This document shows, piece by piece, positions 42,207 to 53,300 of a DNA stretch of 64,000 nt (position 1 is its first letter; every line of letters begins with the position of its first letter). Below the pieces are notes generated by a model. The model was not told the DNA's origin and did no database searches. It saw only the letters and a list, made by a program, of their open reading frames with translations. The DNA lies in NCBI RefSeq assembly GCF_017901155.1, contig NZ_CP072800.1, positions 2,817,283-2,881,282 of the forward strand. The letters are read 5' to 3'. This DNA is from Candidatus Thiothrix anitrata. GTDB lineage: Bacteria; Pseudomonadota; Gammaproteobacteria; Thiotrichales; Thiotrichaceae. Both the position numbers and the translations under genes were made by a program.

Positions 42207-43370
42207 ATGAAACCCGTTGTTGGTTTATTGCTGGCAAGTAGTCTGCTTGCCGGTTGCAGCAGCGTTCAGGAAGTCACCTCAAGCGTGCTCCCGCCCTCGG
42301 AAGCACGTCAACCGCAGAAGCTGCAAGATTTTGTACCACAAGCAACAGTACGTACCTTATGGCAAGTCAAAACTGGCAGCAGCAACCGTGACGCTCATGT
42401 GCGCATTCAACCCTACCTTAACGGCAACGCCCTCTTCGTAGCTGGCGGCAATAGCGTCAGCGCGTGGGATAAAACCAACGGCAAACGCCTTTGGCAAGCC
42501 AACATCAACCAAGGCACGATCAGCGGCGGCGTAAGCTGTGACAATCTGCACTGTTACCTTGGAACCAGCAACGCCAATGCTATTGCAGTGGATGCCAACA
42601 CCGGGCAGGAACGCTGGCGCACTAGGCTCACAGGCGAAGTTTTTGGTGTGTCTGAAGCACAAACCGGTAAGGTCGTGTTCCGCACCGGTGACGGGCGTTT
42701 ACACGGCATAAACGCCGCAACCGGCGCACATTTATGGCAGCAAGCCCGCCCTGCAAATAACCTGTCATTGCGAGGCGCAGGTGTGCCGCTGATAGTCGGC
42801 AGCATGGTGATTGCAGGCTTTGATAGCGGGGTGGTAACGGCTTTCGATTTACAAAGTGGCACCACACTCTGGGAAACCCGACTCGCGCTCTCCAAAGACA
42901 CGAGTGATTTAAGCCGCATGATTGACGTTGACGGCAAACTCAAAGCTCTCGGCGAAGCTTTATTTGCAGCCAGCAACAACGGGCAAATCGCAGGCATTAA
43001 TATGCGTAATGGCACGATTGCTTGGTCTGCACCTTACTCCAGCAACACTGGGGTTGAAGCCGATACGAATGGCTTATACACCACTAATGCCGCTGGTGAT
43101 GTTTGGCGTTTGGAACCGCGCACCGGTAGCCCTTTATGGAAATTAGACAGCCTTCGGGGTCGTCAGCCTAGCGTTCCCGGCATTGCAGGCCAACACGTCA
43201 TCGTCGCTGACCAGCAAGGTTACTTGCATTGGATCAAGGCTCAGAACGGGCAATTGGCGGCACGCATCGCAGGTGATTCGGCGGGTTACGCCGTCCCGCC
43301 GTTAACCGATGGCAATGTCAGTTACGGCTTCGGACGTGACGGGCTGTTGTCCGCATTTGTGCTGGAATAA
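42207..43370 (+). CDS. bamB: Outer-membrane assembly lipoprotein BamB
   Basis: A 387-residue beta-propeller lipoprotein of the BAM complex. The type II signal MKPVVGLLLASSLLAGC places lipid on Cys17. PQQ-like blades recur through the protein (SAWDKTNGKRLWQANI, AVDANTGQERWRTRL, GINAATGAHLWQQA, WRLEPRTGSPLWKLDS). It helps BamA insert outer-membrane proteins. It follows yfgM by 6 bp. The gene der, which usually follows bamB, is absent; a dispersed palindrome and a convergent gene lie downstream instead. Confidence 0.95.
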   Translation: MKPVVGLLLASSLLAGCSSVQEVTSSVLPPSEARQPQKLQDFVPQATVRTLWQVKTGSSNRDAHVRIQPYLNGNALFVAGGNSVSAWDKTNGKRLWQANINQGTISGGVSCDNLHCYLGTSNANAIAVDANTGQERWRTRLTGEVFGVSEAQTGKVVFRTGDGRLHGINAATGAHLWQQARPANNLSLRGAGVPLIVGSMVIAGFDSGVVTAFDLQSGTTLWETRLALSKDTSDLSRMIDVDGKLKALGEALFAASNNGQIAGINMRNGTIAWSAPYSSNTGVEADTNGLYTTNAAGDVWRLEPRTGSPLWKLDSLRGRQPSVPGIAGQHVIVADQQGYLHWIKAQNGQLAARIAGDSAGYAVPPLTDGNVSYGFGRDGLLSAFVLE

Positions 43371-43384
43371 CCCTTCTATGCCAA

Positions 43385-43433
43385 ACCATCTTGCTCCCTT
43401 CACCTCTTACAAGGGAAGGGTTGAGGATGGTGG
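43385..43433. repeat. Dispersed imperfect palindrome, copy 2
   Basis: ACCATCTTGCTCCCTTCACC and AAGGGAAGGGTTGAGGATGG form an imperfect inverted repeat, related to the copy at 4386-4437. It sits between convergent bamB and a hypothetical gene and could form a transcript-ending hairpin. Confidence 0.55.
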
Positions 43434-43434
43434 G

Positions 43435-43860
43435 TTATTTCGCAGGTGTCGCCACTTGCGGTTTTGCTTCAATCTTAATCTCTTGCTTAGCATCGTCACA
43501 ATAACTCCAAATCGCTTCCCAGCGTGACGGGAAATCCTTGTCGATGAACTTCACTTGCAGCCGCCCCCAATGACGGGTCATTTTGCCGTAAATACCGGGA
43601 CGTGCGGTGGCGCATTCCACCTTAGACTTTTCTTTAGCCCAATAACCGTCGTAAGTGCCACGATTTTGGTAAACTTTTGCTAGCCCCAGCAAATAGATTA
43701 CACCTGGATCCTCTTTAGGGCCGTAAGCAAACACCGCAGTGGGGCCAATCTCTTCGGCATACACCACGCGTCCTACATTGGTATCCCACGCTTCATCCGC
43801 GATTGCTTGTCCAGCACCTGACAACAGTGCCACCAGCCCTACGATTTTTAACAATTTCAT
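43435..43860 (-). CDS. Hypothetical exported protein
   Basis: A 141-residue protein from the ATG at 43860 (AAGGAG upstream; a TTG one codon earlier is less likely). It has a clear signal peptide MKLLKIVGLVALLSGAGQAIA-D. The mature part contains two cysteines (VECATARPG and WSYCDDAK) and many aromatic residues, compatible with a small periplasmic beta domain. The tail is lysine/proline rich. I recognise no family. It lies 8 bp downstream of the 234-residue hypothetical gene on the same strand, so the two are probably cotranscribed. Confidence 0.7.
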   Translation of the reverse strand: MKLLKIVGLVALLSGAGQAIADEAWDTNVGRVVYAEEIGPTAVFAYGPKEDPGVIYLLGLAKVYQNRGTYDGYWAKEKSKVECATARPGIYGKMTRHWGRLQVKFIDKDFPSRWEAIWSYCDDAKQEIKIEAKPQVATPAK

Positions 43861-43871
43861 CAATTTACTCC

Positions 43872-44576
43872 TTAACCGAGTTGTACTTTTTCATCATTAC
43901 CCAAAGCACTGGCAAATTCTGCATAACCCTGCATAAACGCCAATGTTTGCCAAGCTTCCTCTACATGGATGCCATTATCCTGCAAATGTTCCAAACGTTT
44001 TGCACCATCCGTTAAGATGGCTAACAACTGCACTTCATCAAATAGCTGTAATGCCAATTGCAATTCGTCTTTGCTGGATGATAACAGGGTGGGAATCAAT
44101 TCGTCAGGTTGAATCGGTGATGCCGGGTTGAGCAAATCAGCAACAACACGGGAACCCAGCAAACTAAAATGTGCCTCCCGCGCCATTTCCTCCTGATCCA
44201 ACTCGTGATGTGCCTGAGCATCATTACCCGCACCTTCGCGCACTGCCCCCATAATAAACCGCAACAGCTTGCGAATAGCCTCTTTAACCGCGCTTTGCTC
44301 ACCCGCCAAGTGTGATGCGGTTTCATACGCACGGTCGAGGCGATCTTTCAGTTGCAATACCACATCACTCTCAACCGTTCCCTTCAAAGCGATTGTAGCT
44401 TCCAGTAATTGCTGAAATTCCGCCTGAAATGCAGCTAAAGCCCCGTGGTCACTGCGCTGCGCATCCAGCAAAGCGTCATCATCCAATATCACGGCATTTT
44501 CAAACAAGGGATTAGCGGCTTTGCGTAATAAATGACGCTCGTGCGAACCGGGATGCTCAGCACATTTTATAATCAT
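43872..44576 (-). CDS. Hypothetical helical protein
   Basis: A 234-residue protein, acidic and mostly helical by composition, with a glutamine/leucine-rich middle (ALAAFQAEFQQLLEA, DRLDRAYETASHLAGEQSAVKEAIRKLL). There is no signal peptide or membrane segment. The N-terminus MIIKCAEHPGSHERHLLRKA has a Cys-His pair but no full zinc motif. I cannot name a family. GGAG lies 8 nt before the ATG, supporting the start. It precedes the exported hypothetical gene and is divergent from trpD. Confidence 0.65.
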   Translation of the reverse strand: MIIKCAEHPGSHERHLLRKAANPLFENAVILDDDALLDAQRSDHGALAAFQAEFQQLLEATIALKGTVESDVVLQLKDRLDRAYETASHLAGEQSAVKEAIRKLLRFIMGAVREGAGNDAQAHHELDQEEMAREAHFSLLGSRVVADLLNPASPIQPDELIPTLLSSSKDELQLALQLFDEVQLLAILTDGAKRLEHLQDNGIHVEEAWQTLAFMQGYAEFASALGNDEKVQLG

Positions 44577-44720
44577 TGGAAATTCTCCAGCTAAAAAGAG
44601 GGCGGCAATCGTACCAAGGGTAACTGCCTCTCCGGGGTTTTTACGTATTGCGCTTTAGCAAGCCTGCGGAATCATGTTAGCATCCCCACATCCAATCGCA
44701 AACAACACCACGAAGACATT

Positions 44721-45746
44721 ATGGAATTCCAAAACGCCATTAAAAAAATTCTTGCTCAACAAACACTAACTGCCGAAGAGATGACTCAGGCCATGCACCT
44801 GCTGATGACCGGACAAGCCACACCCGCACAAATCGGGGGGTTTCTAGTTGGTTTACGAATGCGCGGTGAAACAGTTACCGAAATTAGCGCGGCGGCTGGC
44901 GTAATGCGTGAACTATCGACGCGGGTGTATGTTAGCCCTGAATACCTTGTCGATACCTGCGGTACAGGTGGTGATTCTTCGGGCACTTTTAACATTTCCA
45001 CTGCCAGTGCCATTGTGACCGCAGCAGCCGGTGCGCGGGTTGCCAAACACGGTAATCGCTCCGTATCCAGCCGCTCCGGTAGTGCGGATGTGCTCGAAGC
45101 CGCCAAGGTTTATTTGAATTTAACCCCTGATCAGGTCGCACACTGCATTAATCAGGTCGGTGTCGGCTTTTTGTTTGCGCAACACCATCACAGTGCCATG
45201 AAACACGCCATTGGCCCCCGCCGTGAGCTAGGAGTACGCACCTTATTTAATCTGTTAGGGCCATTAACCAACCCGGCCAGTGCCCCCAATCAAGTGCTAG
45301 GGGTATTTGCACAGGAATGGGTACGCCCTATGGCGGAAGTGCTGCAAACCTTGGGCAGCCGTCACGTTATGGTTGTCCATGCTGAAGACGGGCTGGATGA
45401 AATCAGTATCGCAGCACCCACTTTTGTCGCTGAACTCAAAGACGGGGCGATCCATGAATACCGCATTCAGCCCGAAGATTTCGGGTTATCACGCGCTAGC
45501 CTTGACAGCTTACGGGTAAACACGGCTGAAGAAAGCCTTGCCATTATCCAACAAGTGTTTGCCGGTGCCACGGGCGCGGCGCGTGACATTGTGTGTCTGA
45601 ATGCCGGTGCTGCCATTTACACTGCTGGTTTGACCGATAGCCATGCGCAAGGCATTAACAAAGCACAGCAAGCCCTTGATTCCGGTGTCGCAGCGCAACG
45701 CCTGCAACAATTGATTGACCTGACCCAGAGCTTTAACGCCGGATGA
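44721..45746 (+). CDS. trpD: Anthranilate phosphoribosyltransferase
   Basis: A 341-residue enzyme of tryptophan synthesis that joins anthranilate to PRPP. The glycine-rich PRPP site [17 protein letters not shown] (about 75-91), [19 protein letters not shown] and [17 protein letters not shown] are family blocks. Length is standard. The stop overlaps the trpC start (ATGA), so both are coupled. trpE and trpG are not in the window, a split arrangement common in gammaproteobacteria such as pseudomonads. Confidence 0.98.
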   Translation: MEFQNAIKKILAQQTLTAEEMTQAMHLLMTGQATPAQIGGFLVGLRMRGETVTEISAAAGVMRELSTRVYVSPEYLVDTCGTGGDSSGTFNISTASAIVTAAAGARVAKHGNRSVSSRSGSADVLEAAKVYLNLTPDQVAHCINQVGVGFLFAQHHHSAMKHAIGPRRELGVRTLFNLLGPLTNPASAPNQVLGVFAQEWVRPMAEVLQTLGSRHVMVVHAEDGLDEISIAAPTFVAELKDGAIHEYRIQPEDFGLSRASLDSLRVNTAEESLAIIQQVFAGATGAARDIVCLNAGAAIYTAGLTDSHAQGINKAQQALDSGVAAQRLQQLIDLTQSFNAG

Positions 45747-46537
45747 GTACCCCAGACATTTTACAAAAAATCCTGAACACCAAGCAGGAAGAAATTGCTG
45801 AGCGTTCCGCACGTATCAGCCTAGCGCAATTGCAAGAGCAGGCCGCTGCTGCTGATCCGGTGCGCGGTTTTGTACATTCTATGCAGCAACACATTGCACG
45901 GGGTAATCCGGCAATTATTGCAGAAATCAAAAAAGCATCACCTAGCAAAGGCGTGATACGTACCGATTTTGACCCGCCAGCCATTGCCAAAAGTTATGCG
46001 CAAGCGGGAGCTGCGTGCTTGTCTGTGCTGACCGATGCACACTATTTCCAAGGGCATGAAACCTACTTGCAAGCAGCGCGTGCAGCCTGTCAGTTGCCAG
46101 TTATTCGCAAGGATTTCATCGTTGATCCGTATCAGGTTTACGAAGCACGTGCGCTGGGTGCAGACTGTATCTTGTTAATTGTTTCGGCATTAAACGACAC
46201 ACAACTGAGCGACCTTTATCAGCTTGCCATCGCATTGGGTATGGATGTGCTGATCGAAGTCCATGACCGTGAGGAATTACAGCGTGCCTTGCCGTTGAAT
46301 GCCCCGTTAATCGGCATTAATAACCGCAATTTACGCACGTTTGCCACCAGCCTAGACACAACGCTGGATTTATTGGCTGACGTACCCGACGACGTGTTAG
46401 TCGTTACCGAAAGTGGTATTCATACACAAGCCGATGTTGCCTTAATGCGTGAGCATCAGGTACATGCATTTTTGGTGGGCGAAGCGTTTATGCGTGCGCA
46501 AGACCCCGGTACTGCCTTGAAAAACTTATTCTTTTAG
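45743..46537 (+). CDS. trpC: Indole-3-glycerol-phosphate synthase
   Basis: A 264-residue monofunctional TIM-barrel enzyme that closes the indole ring. Landmarks are [67 protein letters not shown] and [12 protein letters not shown], containing the catalytic lysines and glutamates. It is not fused to TrpF, unlike E. coli TrpC. It overlaps trpD by 4 bp and lies 9 bp before lgt. Confidence 0.98.
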   Translation: MSTPDILQKILNTKQEEIAERSARISLAQLQEQAAAADPVRGFVHSMQQHIARGNPAIIAEIKKASPSKGVIRTDFDPPAIAKSYAQAGAACLSVLTDAHYFQGHETYLQAARAACQLPVIRKDFIVDPYQVYEARALGADCILLIVSALNDTQLSDLYQLAIALGMDVLIEVHDREELQRALPLNAPLIGINNRNLRTFATSLDTTLDLLADVPDDVLVVTESGIHTQADVALMREHQVHAFLVGEAFMRAQDPGTALKNLFF

Positions 46538-46546
46538 CGAGCACTT

Positions 46547-47329
46547 ATGTTCATTCATCCGCAATTTGATCCTGTTGCCTTAGCGATTGGCCCCCTGCAA
46601 ATGCATTGGTATGGCCTGATGTACGTGCTGGGTTTCCTTGGTTTCCTGATTATCGGCAAAATGCGTGCACGCCAGCCGGGAAGCGTTATGACCCCAGACC
46701 GGGTTGATGACATGATGTTCTGGGGAGCCATCGGCGTAGTCGCTGGTGGGCGTATCGGCTATATGCTGTTTTACAATCTCAAAGGTTTGCTGGCTGATCC
46801 CGTGTCATTTTTCTATATCTGGGATGGCGGCATGAGTTTTCACGGCGGCTTGCTGGGGGTGATTTTGGCAATGTTTTTGCTGGCACGCCGCTGGAAACTA
46901 CGCTTCTTTGAAGTCAGCGATTTCGTAGCACCACTGGTTCCGATTGGTTTGTTTACCGGACGCATTGGTAATTTCATTAATGCCGAACTGTATGGCAGGC
47001 ACACCGATGTGCCTTGGGCAGTGGTGTTCCCGAATGCGGATAACCTGCCACGTCATCCTTCACAGCTCTATCAGGCATTGTTGGAAGGCGTGATACTGTT
47101 CGTGTTATTGCACTTTTATCGTAAAGCCTCGCCGCCAGTGGGTGCTATTTCCGGGCTATTTTTAGTCGGTTACGGCATTGCACGTATTCTGGCGGAATTT
47201 GTACGTGAGCCAGATGCACACATTGGTTATTTAGCGGGCGGTATTACCCAAGGGCAGTTATTGAGCTTACCGATGGTGTTACTGGGGCTGTTTTTCATGT
47301 GGGGCGCGTATAAAAAGGCGAAAGCATGA
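46547..47329 (+). CDS. lgt: Prolipoprotein diacylglyceryl transferase
   Basis: A 260-residue inner-membrane enzyme that attaches diacylglycerol to the lipobox cysteine of prolipoproteins. About seven hydrophobic segments are visible. Conserved blocks are [32 protein letters not shown], and the Lgt signature [18 protein letters not shown] with its essential arginine. It serves the several lipoproteins coded nearby (BamB, PilW and the small ones). It overlaps thyA by 4 bp. Confidence 0.97.
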   Translation: MFIHPQFDPVALAIGPLQMHWYGLMYVLGFLGFLIIGKMRARQPGSVMTPDRVDDMMFWGAIGVVAGGRIGYMLFYNLKGLLADPVSFFYIWDGGMSFHGGLLGVILAMFLLARRWKLRFFEVSDFVAPLVPIGLFTGRIGNFINAELYGRHTDVPWAVVFPNADNLPRHPSQLYQALLEGVILFVLLHFYRKASPPVGAISGLFLVGYGIARILAEFVREPDAHIGYLAGGITQGQLLSLPMVLLGLFFMWGAYKKAKA

Positions 47330-48120
47330 AGCAATACCTTGATTTAATGCGTCATGTACGTGATCACGGGGTCAAAAAAACCGACCGCACCGGCACAGGA
47401 ACGCTGTCGGTATTCGGGCATCAGATGCGCTTTGACTTAAGTCAGGGCTTTCCGGTTGTTACCACCAAAAAATTGCACTTGCGCTCTATCATTCATGAGT
47501 TGCTGTGGTTTTTACAAGGTGACACCAATATCCGCTATTTGAAAGCCAATGGTGTGCGTATTTGGGATGAATGGGCAGATGCAAACGGTGATTTAGGCCC
47601 GGTTTATGGCTATCAATGGCGCAACTGGCCTACCCCGGATGGTCGTCACATTGACCAAATCAGCCAAGTGATTGCGCAATTACAGAATAATCCAGACTCG
47701 CGTCGGATTATTGTCAGCGCGTGGAATGTCGCCGATGTAGACAATATGGCATTGCCGCCGTGCCATGCGTTTTTCCAGTTTTACGTGGCGGAAGGTAAAC
47801 TCTCTTGCCAACTGTACCAGCGCAGCGCGGATATTTTCCTTGGTGTGCCGTTTAATATTGCCTCTTACGCTTTGCTGACGTTGATGATGGCGCAAGTGAC
47901 GGGATTAAAACCGGGTGAATTCGTGCATACCTTGGGCGACGCGCACTTGTATCTGAATCATTTGGAGCAGGTAGAATTACAATTATCGCGTGAACCACAC
48001 CGCTTACCGCAGATGAAATTAAACCCGCAAATCACGGATTTGTTTGCATTTACCTACGACGATTTTGAGCTAGTGGGATACGAACATCATCCGCATATTA
48101 AGGCCGATGTGGCGGTTTAA
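47326..48120 (+). CDS. thyA: Thymidylate synthase (folate-dependent)
   Basis: A 264-residue ThyA-type enzyme methylating dUMP with methylene-tetrahydrofolate. The nucleophile cysteine lies in [12 protein letters not shown] near residue 146, followed by the signature [20 protein letters not shown] and the folate-binding [15 protein letters not shown]. Length equals that of E. coli ThyA. The lgt-thyA order with overlapping ends is the usual one. It converges with metA after 3 bp. No dihydrofolate reductase gene follows. Confidence 0.98.
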   Translation: MKQYLDLMRHVRDHGVKKTDRTGTGTLSVFGHQMRFDLSQGFPVVTTKKLHLRSIIHELLWFLQGDTNIRYLKANGVRIWDEWADANGDLGPVYGYQWRNWPTPDGRHIDQISQVIAQLQNNPDSRRIIVSAWNVADVDNMALPPCHAFFQFYVAEGKLSCQLYQRSADIFLGVPFNIASYALLTLMMAQVTGLKPGEFVHTLGDAHLYLNHLEQVELQLSREPHRLPQMKLNPQITDLFAFTYDDFELVGYEHHPHIKADVAV

Positions 48121-48123
48121 CAC

Positions 48124-49200
48124 TTAACCCTGACCGCGCAACCCTAAGGGATCATCCGGGTTTACCCAATCCATAAACGGTTTGCGGCGGTCGTTGTTGG
48201 TGATTTGGTAAACCTTCCCAATCCAGTTGCTGTAAAACACTTTGGCCGTATCGCGCCAAGTATTGTTAACCATGGTTAACAGCAGTTTTTCGGGAAAATC
48301 CGGCAATGGCTGCCCCAAACGTTTCGCCGCCGTTTGCGCAAGACGGTATTCACTCAAAATCGCTTTGGCTTTAGGGCGCAAATAATTTTCGGGAAATGGC
48401 GGATAATCATCGCGCATACCGATAAACCAGCGTTGCGTTTCGCGCCGGTATTCTTTCAACAAACTGATTTGATCGTATTCGGGATGCCCCTGCATGAAAA
48501 CCATCCGAAACAAATCGGGGCTTACCGCCAAATGCACCCCGCCCTCGGCACTTTCCGCTAACACCTGAACCCCGACAGATTCCAAGTCTGCCCGATCCAC
48601 TTGATTAAAGCGCGAATGTGGCACATCAAAGCGCGTATTCAAATCATTAACCAGTGGATGCGCTGGCAATGTCACCACATGGTCATACACACCCCAGCGT
48701 TTAAAACCCAAAGGACGACGACGAATTCCCCACAAATGCTGCACCAGCGCGTGACTGGCAAGGCACGAACACAAGGTCGAAGTCACATTTTGCTGCGCCC
48801 AAGCCGCTACTTCACAAAGCCCATCCCAAAAAGGCTCATCCTCCAAACGCGCCTGCGAGGGATTCGCACCGGTAATAATCAGCGCGTCCAACCCCTGCTC
48901 CTGCAAATTCGCAAAGGTATCGTAATACCGTGCAATATGTGCCTGCGCTTTTTCACCACGGGGCAAGGTATCCAGCGTAAACGGGTGGATGTGAAATTGT
49001 GCAATGTGATTGGACGCGCCCACCAAACGAAAAAATTGCCGCTCGGTGGCTTCCATCGCCGCATCCGGCATCATATTGAGGAACCCAATATGCAACTCAC
49101 GAATATCCTGATGAAAAGCATAATCTTCACTCAAGACCGTTTGACCTTCCTGACGCAGACGGTCAAACGTAGGCAAGGCAGAATGCGCGACCAATGGCAT
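48124..49200 (-). CDS. metA: Homoserine O-acyltransferase, MetA family
   Basis: A 358-residue MetA-type enzyme that activates homoserine for methionine synthesis, normally with succinyl-CoA in gammaproteobacteria. The glutamine-amidotransferase-like core holds the nucleophile Cys146 in STLCSCLASHA, and the His/Glu pair of MQGHPEYD. IGFLNMMPDAAMEATERQFFRL is the N-terminal signature. It is about 50 residues longer than E. coli MetA, mainly at the C-terminus (about 300-358). Acyl specificity cannot be read with certainty. It starts 6 bp after the ATPase gene. Confidence 0.9.
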   Translation of the reverse strand: MPLVAHSALPTFDRLRQEGQTVLSEDYAFHQDIRELHIGFLNMMPDAAMEATERQFFRLVGASNHIAQFHIHPFTLDTLPRGEKAQAHIARYYDTFANLQEQGLDALIITGANPSQARLEDEPFWDGLCEVAAWAQQNVTSTLCSCLASHALVQHLWGIRRRPLGFKRWGVYDHVVTLPAHPLVNDLNTRFDVPHSRFNQVDRADLESVGVQVLAESAEGGVHLAVSPDLFRMVFMQGHPEYDQISLLKEYRRETQRWFIGMRDDYPPFPENYLRPKAKAILSEYRLAQTAAKRLGQPLPDFPEKLLLTMVNNTWRDTAKVFYSNWIGKVYQITNNDRRKPFMDWVNPDDPLGLRGQG

Positions 49201-49206
49201 GGCTAA

Positions 49207-50058
49207 TTACTTCCCGTGACGTTCAATGGCCATTTCGACCAAAGCGTTGAAATCGTTTTCATCGCGCACCTGCGCCGCCTCTTCCGAAGTCACGGTATAA
49301 CCATAATCCCGTGCAATCGCTTCGTAACGTGGCAAGCGCGAATGGAATAAACGCGGGAAAATCCAGCGGGTAAAATCATCAGGAATCATTTCAGCCGCGT
49401 ATTGCAAACCCTGCTCTTCCAGATAAATCCCCAAATGTTCACGCAAGAAAGTTGGGCGGTAATACAGCGGCTTAGGATCACTGCGGGCGCGGTCAATCAG
49501 CTTTTGTTCTTCTTCTGGTGTGGTGACTTTAATGTATAAAATCAGGGTACTTTCCGCCAACAACTCAAATACTGACGGCTCTTCCAACTCACATAAACTA
49601 CCGCCAGCGTCATTCACAAAGTGTGAATAGCCGTAAATCAACTGCGCTTTGCGGATAAATTCCGGCACATCACGCATCGCTGCAATTTCAGCCTGACGGT
49701 ATTGCGCTTGGCGTTGGGTAAAGTCGTCGAGTGGCACGCCACCCAACTCTGGATTACCCAATTTTCCAACAAAAGACAGCACCGGCCCCAAGTCATTGAC
49801 ACGGATATTATTGCGAATGTAGATCCAGTCGTTGCGCAACAAATCGCGCAAAAATGGCACTTTCATCGCCTGCTCTTTAATCAGGTCGAGAATGGCTTCA
49901 TCCAGATAGCAAGTACCAATACGGTAGTCACCAGAATAGTGAAACCAATTATGTCCACGTAACATACTGGAAATATGGGTTTTTCCAACACCGGACATTC
50001 CCAACAAAGTGACTTTTTTATGTTCCCATTGACGGTATTGTTCTTTATTTAGACGCAC
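49207..50058 (-). CDS. Conserved P-loop ATPase of unknown function
   Basis: A 283-residue P-loop protein. The Walker A motif LLGMSGVGKTHISSML lies near residue 18. A hydrophobic strand TLILYIKVTT near 170-180 is in Walker B position. The rest is largely helical, with a basic C-terminal half. Proteins of this kind sit next to metA/metX in several gammaproteobacteria, but their role is not established; a kinase-like or regulatory role in methionine metabolism is only a guess. It is first in a two-gene unit with metA and divergent from the giant gene. Confidence 0.75.
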   Translation of the reverse strand: MRLNKEQYRQWEHKKVTLLGMSGVGKTHISSMLRGHNWFHYSGDYRIGTCYLDEAILDLIKEQAMKVPFLRDLLRNDWIYIRNNIRVNDLGPVLSFVGKLGNPELGGVPLDDFTQRQAQYRQAEIAAMRDVPEFIRKAQLIYGYSHFVNDAGGSLCELEEPSVFELLAESTLILYIKVTTPEEEQKLIDRARSDPKPLYYRPTFLREHLGIYLEEQGLQYAAEMIPDDFTRWIFPRLFHSRLPRYEAIARDYGYTVTSEEAAQVRDENDFNALVEMAIERHGK

Positions 50059-50206
50059 ACTGATTCTCCGTGCAGGTGGTTAACTTCGGGCGATACTTTA
50101 CCACAACTCGTTCAGCTTGCGATGGGTGAGATTAGGCTATATACCGTTCCTCGGAACATCTTTTGAGCAATAGATCGACGCTGTTAAACTGAAGCGGTAA
50201 TTATAC

Positions 50207-50235
50207 TTGGCAGTTTTGCTGATGCTGTGTAGAAT
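50207..50235 (+). promoter_or_regulatory. Sigma-70 promoter of the giant surface-protein gene
   Basis: TTGGCA (50207-50212) and TAGAAT (50230-50235) are separated by exactly 17 bp, about 90 nt upstream of the start codon. The downstream leader is AT-rich. Confidence 0.7.
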
Positions 50236-50285
50236 TACGTTCTGATAGATAAAATTAATTTAGTTATTATTAATTATTATAAATA

Positions 50286-50306
50286 CATCATGTTGGCTGC
50301 ATGATG
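50286..50306. promoter_or_regulatory. Inverted repeat in the leader of the giant gene
   Basis: CATCATG and CATGATG form a perfect 7-bp dyad with a 7-nt spacer, 17 nt before the start codon at 50323. It could be an operator or a leader hairpin limiting ribosome access; the ribosome-binding site nearby is weak. Confidence 0.45.
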
Positions 50307-50322
50307 GAATGGGGCTGATAAA

Positions 50323-53300
50323 ATGAAAATAAGCAAGGTTTTACTCTGGATAGGGGTATTGTGGTTTATGCTGGCAGCACAAGTAAGCTGGGCAGAATCC
50401 ATTACCAACTGCACCCACATCACACAAGGCACTCCCACTGATGTTGACTCCACACCCGGAAATTTCAATGGCACACCTGCTGAAGATGATGAGTCATGTG
50501 CAGTCATAACCCTGCAAAATGATGATTATGATTTCGGTGATGCCCCAGACCCCAGTTACCCTACCTTGCTTAGCAATAATGGTGCACGTCATATCCAAAA
50601 AGACAACACACTCCACCTCGGTAGCTGTGTCGATAAAGACGAAGATGGTCAACCCAACAGTAATGCCCTCGGTGATGACACGGGCAACGGCGCGTCAGTT
50701 ATTGGTAGCTGCGCCAACGGTGATGACGAAGATGGCGTAACTTTCAGCGAACTCAAAGTCGGTGCACAAGATGTCACCATCAACGTTTCCGCCAATCAAG
50801 CCTGTCGTCTGAATGCTTGGATTGACTGGAGCGGCAACGGTTCATGGGGCGACTTAGGTGATCAAATAGCCACTGATCAACTACTCGCTATCGGTAACAA
50901 TACTCTCACTTTAGACGTGCCAGCCTCTGCACGTCCTGGTGCAACCTATGCGCGTTTCCGCTGTTCAACCGCTGGTGGTGATGGCGTAACCGGCGAAGCG
51001 GCCGACGGTGAAATCGAAGACTACCGCATTACGATTACAGCCGCTGTTCCTAAAATCGACCTCAAAAAATACGTTCAAAACGCAGCAGGTGCACCTGCTT
51101 ATGATAACGCCAATGAAAGTGCAACCTTGGGCGATGATGCACAAGAGTTCGTGAGCGGCATTATCCTACCTTACGGCTCTGACGCGCTGTACCGCATTCG
51201 TGTGGAAAACACCGGTTCCACTAAACTGAATGAAGTGACGGTTGATGATCAAATCGAAGCTTGTGACCCTCTGACCAAAATTTACGACAGCAACAATGCC
51301 ACACCAGATGGCGTGATGAGCAAAGGCGAAGTTTGGGTTCTAGAATGTACTTTACCAGCCTTAAAGCAAGACATTGTTAATACCGCGAAAGTCCGTGGCA
51401 TTCCGGTCAACGAAGACGACACACCTACCGGACAAAGCCCTGTAGACAGCCATGATCCAGCCAACGTGCGCATTCCGTTAGGCCAACCCGCGATTGAACT
51501 GAAAAAGTACGTGCGTCCGGTAGGAGCTGCGGCGGGTTCGCCATTGGAAAAAGATGCTGAAGACATGAGCGATGCGTTGGTCATCGACCATAAAGCCAGC
51601 GTTACTTACCGCATGGTGGTACGCAACGTCGGTAACACCCCGTTGACCAATGTGGTGCTGACCGAGCATATGGATGACTGTGCGGTCACTAAGACGATTG
51701 GCGTAGGCGATACCCTGCTCGACCCGGCAGAATTCTGGGAATACGAATGTACCAAGGCCAACATGACCGTGGCGATGGAAAACATTGCCGACGTGGAAGC
51801 CAAACCGGCTAACCCGGATGGCACACCAACCACCCAATCACCGGTACGTGACCTTGATCCGGCGAATGTGAAACTGCGTGAAGGCAATCCAGCGATCAGC
51901 CTGAAGAAATACGTGGTCGCCAATGGTGCGGATAACGATGCTCAAGACGCTGCTGCTGCGGTGATGATTGATGCGGGTGCAACCGTTAACTACAAACTGG
52001 TCGTCACCAACACGGGTAATACCGCATTGGGTACGGTCGACGTACAGGATAACCTCACTGGCTGTAACCTCAGCACGGTGGTTGGCGACACTGGCAATGA
52101 CAGTATCATGAGCGTGGGCGAAGTCTGGACTTACACCTGTAGCGTCCCGAATGTGCGTGTAGATACCCTTAACCTCGCTACAGTAAGCGCGATTCCGGTA
52201 AATGCGGATGGGTCGCCTACCAATCAGTCGCAAGTGTCGTCTGAAGACCCAGCCAACGTGCGTGTCCGCGTGGAACGTCCGGCGATTAGCCTGAAGAAAT
52301 ACGTGCGGATTGATGGTACGCCGGAAAACACAGAAGTTGATGCCCAAGACATGGGTTCTGCCCTGATGGTCAGTCATGGCGATAAAGTGACTTATCGCAT
52401 GGTGGTGACTAATACGGGCAACAGCTTACTGGCGGATGTGCTGCTGGATGACCAACTGGCAGGCTGTACCAACCCAGTCAGAATCGACACCAACAATGCT
52501 GATACCTTCCTGTCACCGAATGAAGCTTGGGTTTACCAATGTACCGGTGTGGTCACGGAAGTGGACACTTACAACCTAGCTACCGTTACGGCGAAACCGG
52601 CGAATGCTGATGGTACACCGACCACACAAAGTCCGGTGTCTGACGAAGACCCTGCAAACGTCCGCATCCGTATTAACCAACCTGCGATCAGCCTGAAGAA
52701 ATACGTGGTAGCAGGCGGCAATGATTACGATGCCCAAGATGCGGGTAGAGCCGTGCTGATCAATGCCGGGGATAGCGTCACCTATAAGTTCGTGGTCACC
52801 AATACCGGTAACACGATTTTGGGTGAAGTTGACCTGACAGAACAACTCGATGGCTGCGCGGTCGGCTCGGTCGCTGGGGATACCGGTGGTGATGGCCTGA
52901 TGGCGTTGGGTGAAGTCTGGACTTACACCTGTAATAAAGCTGACGTGCGGGTGGATACTCAAAACTACGCTACGGTGGTCGCAACACCGGTCAATTCTGA
53001 CGGCTCACCCACCGGTCAATCCCCGGTCAATGACGGTGATCCAGCCAACGTGCGCATTCCGTTAGGCCAACCCGCGATTGAACTGAAAAAGTACGTGCGT
53101 CCGGTAGGAGCTGCGGCGGGTTCGCCATTGGAAAAAGATGCTGAAGACATGAGCGATGCGTTGGTCATCGACCATAAAGCCAGCGTTACTTACCGCATGG
53201 TGGTACGCAACGTCGGTAACACCCCGTTGACCAATGTGGTGCTGACCGAGCATATGGATGACTGTGCGGTCACCAAGACGGTGGGGATCGGCGATACCCT

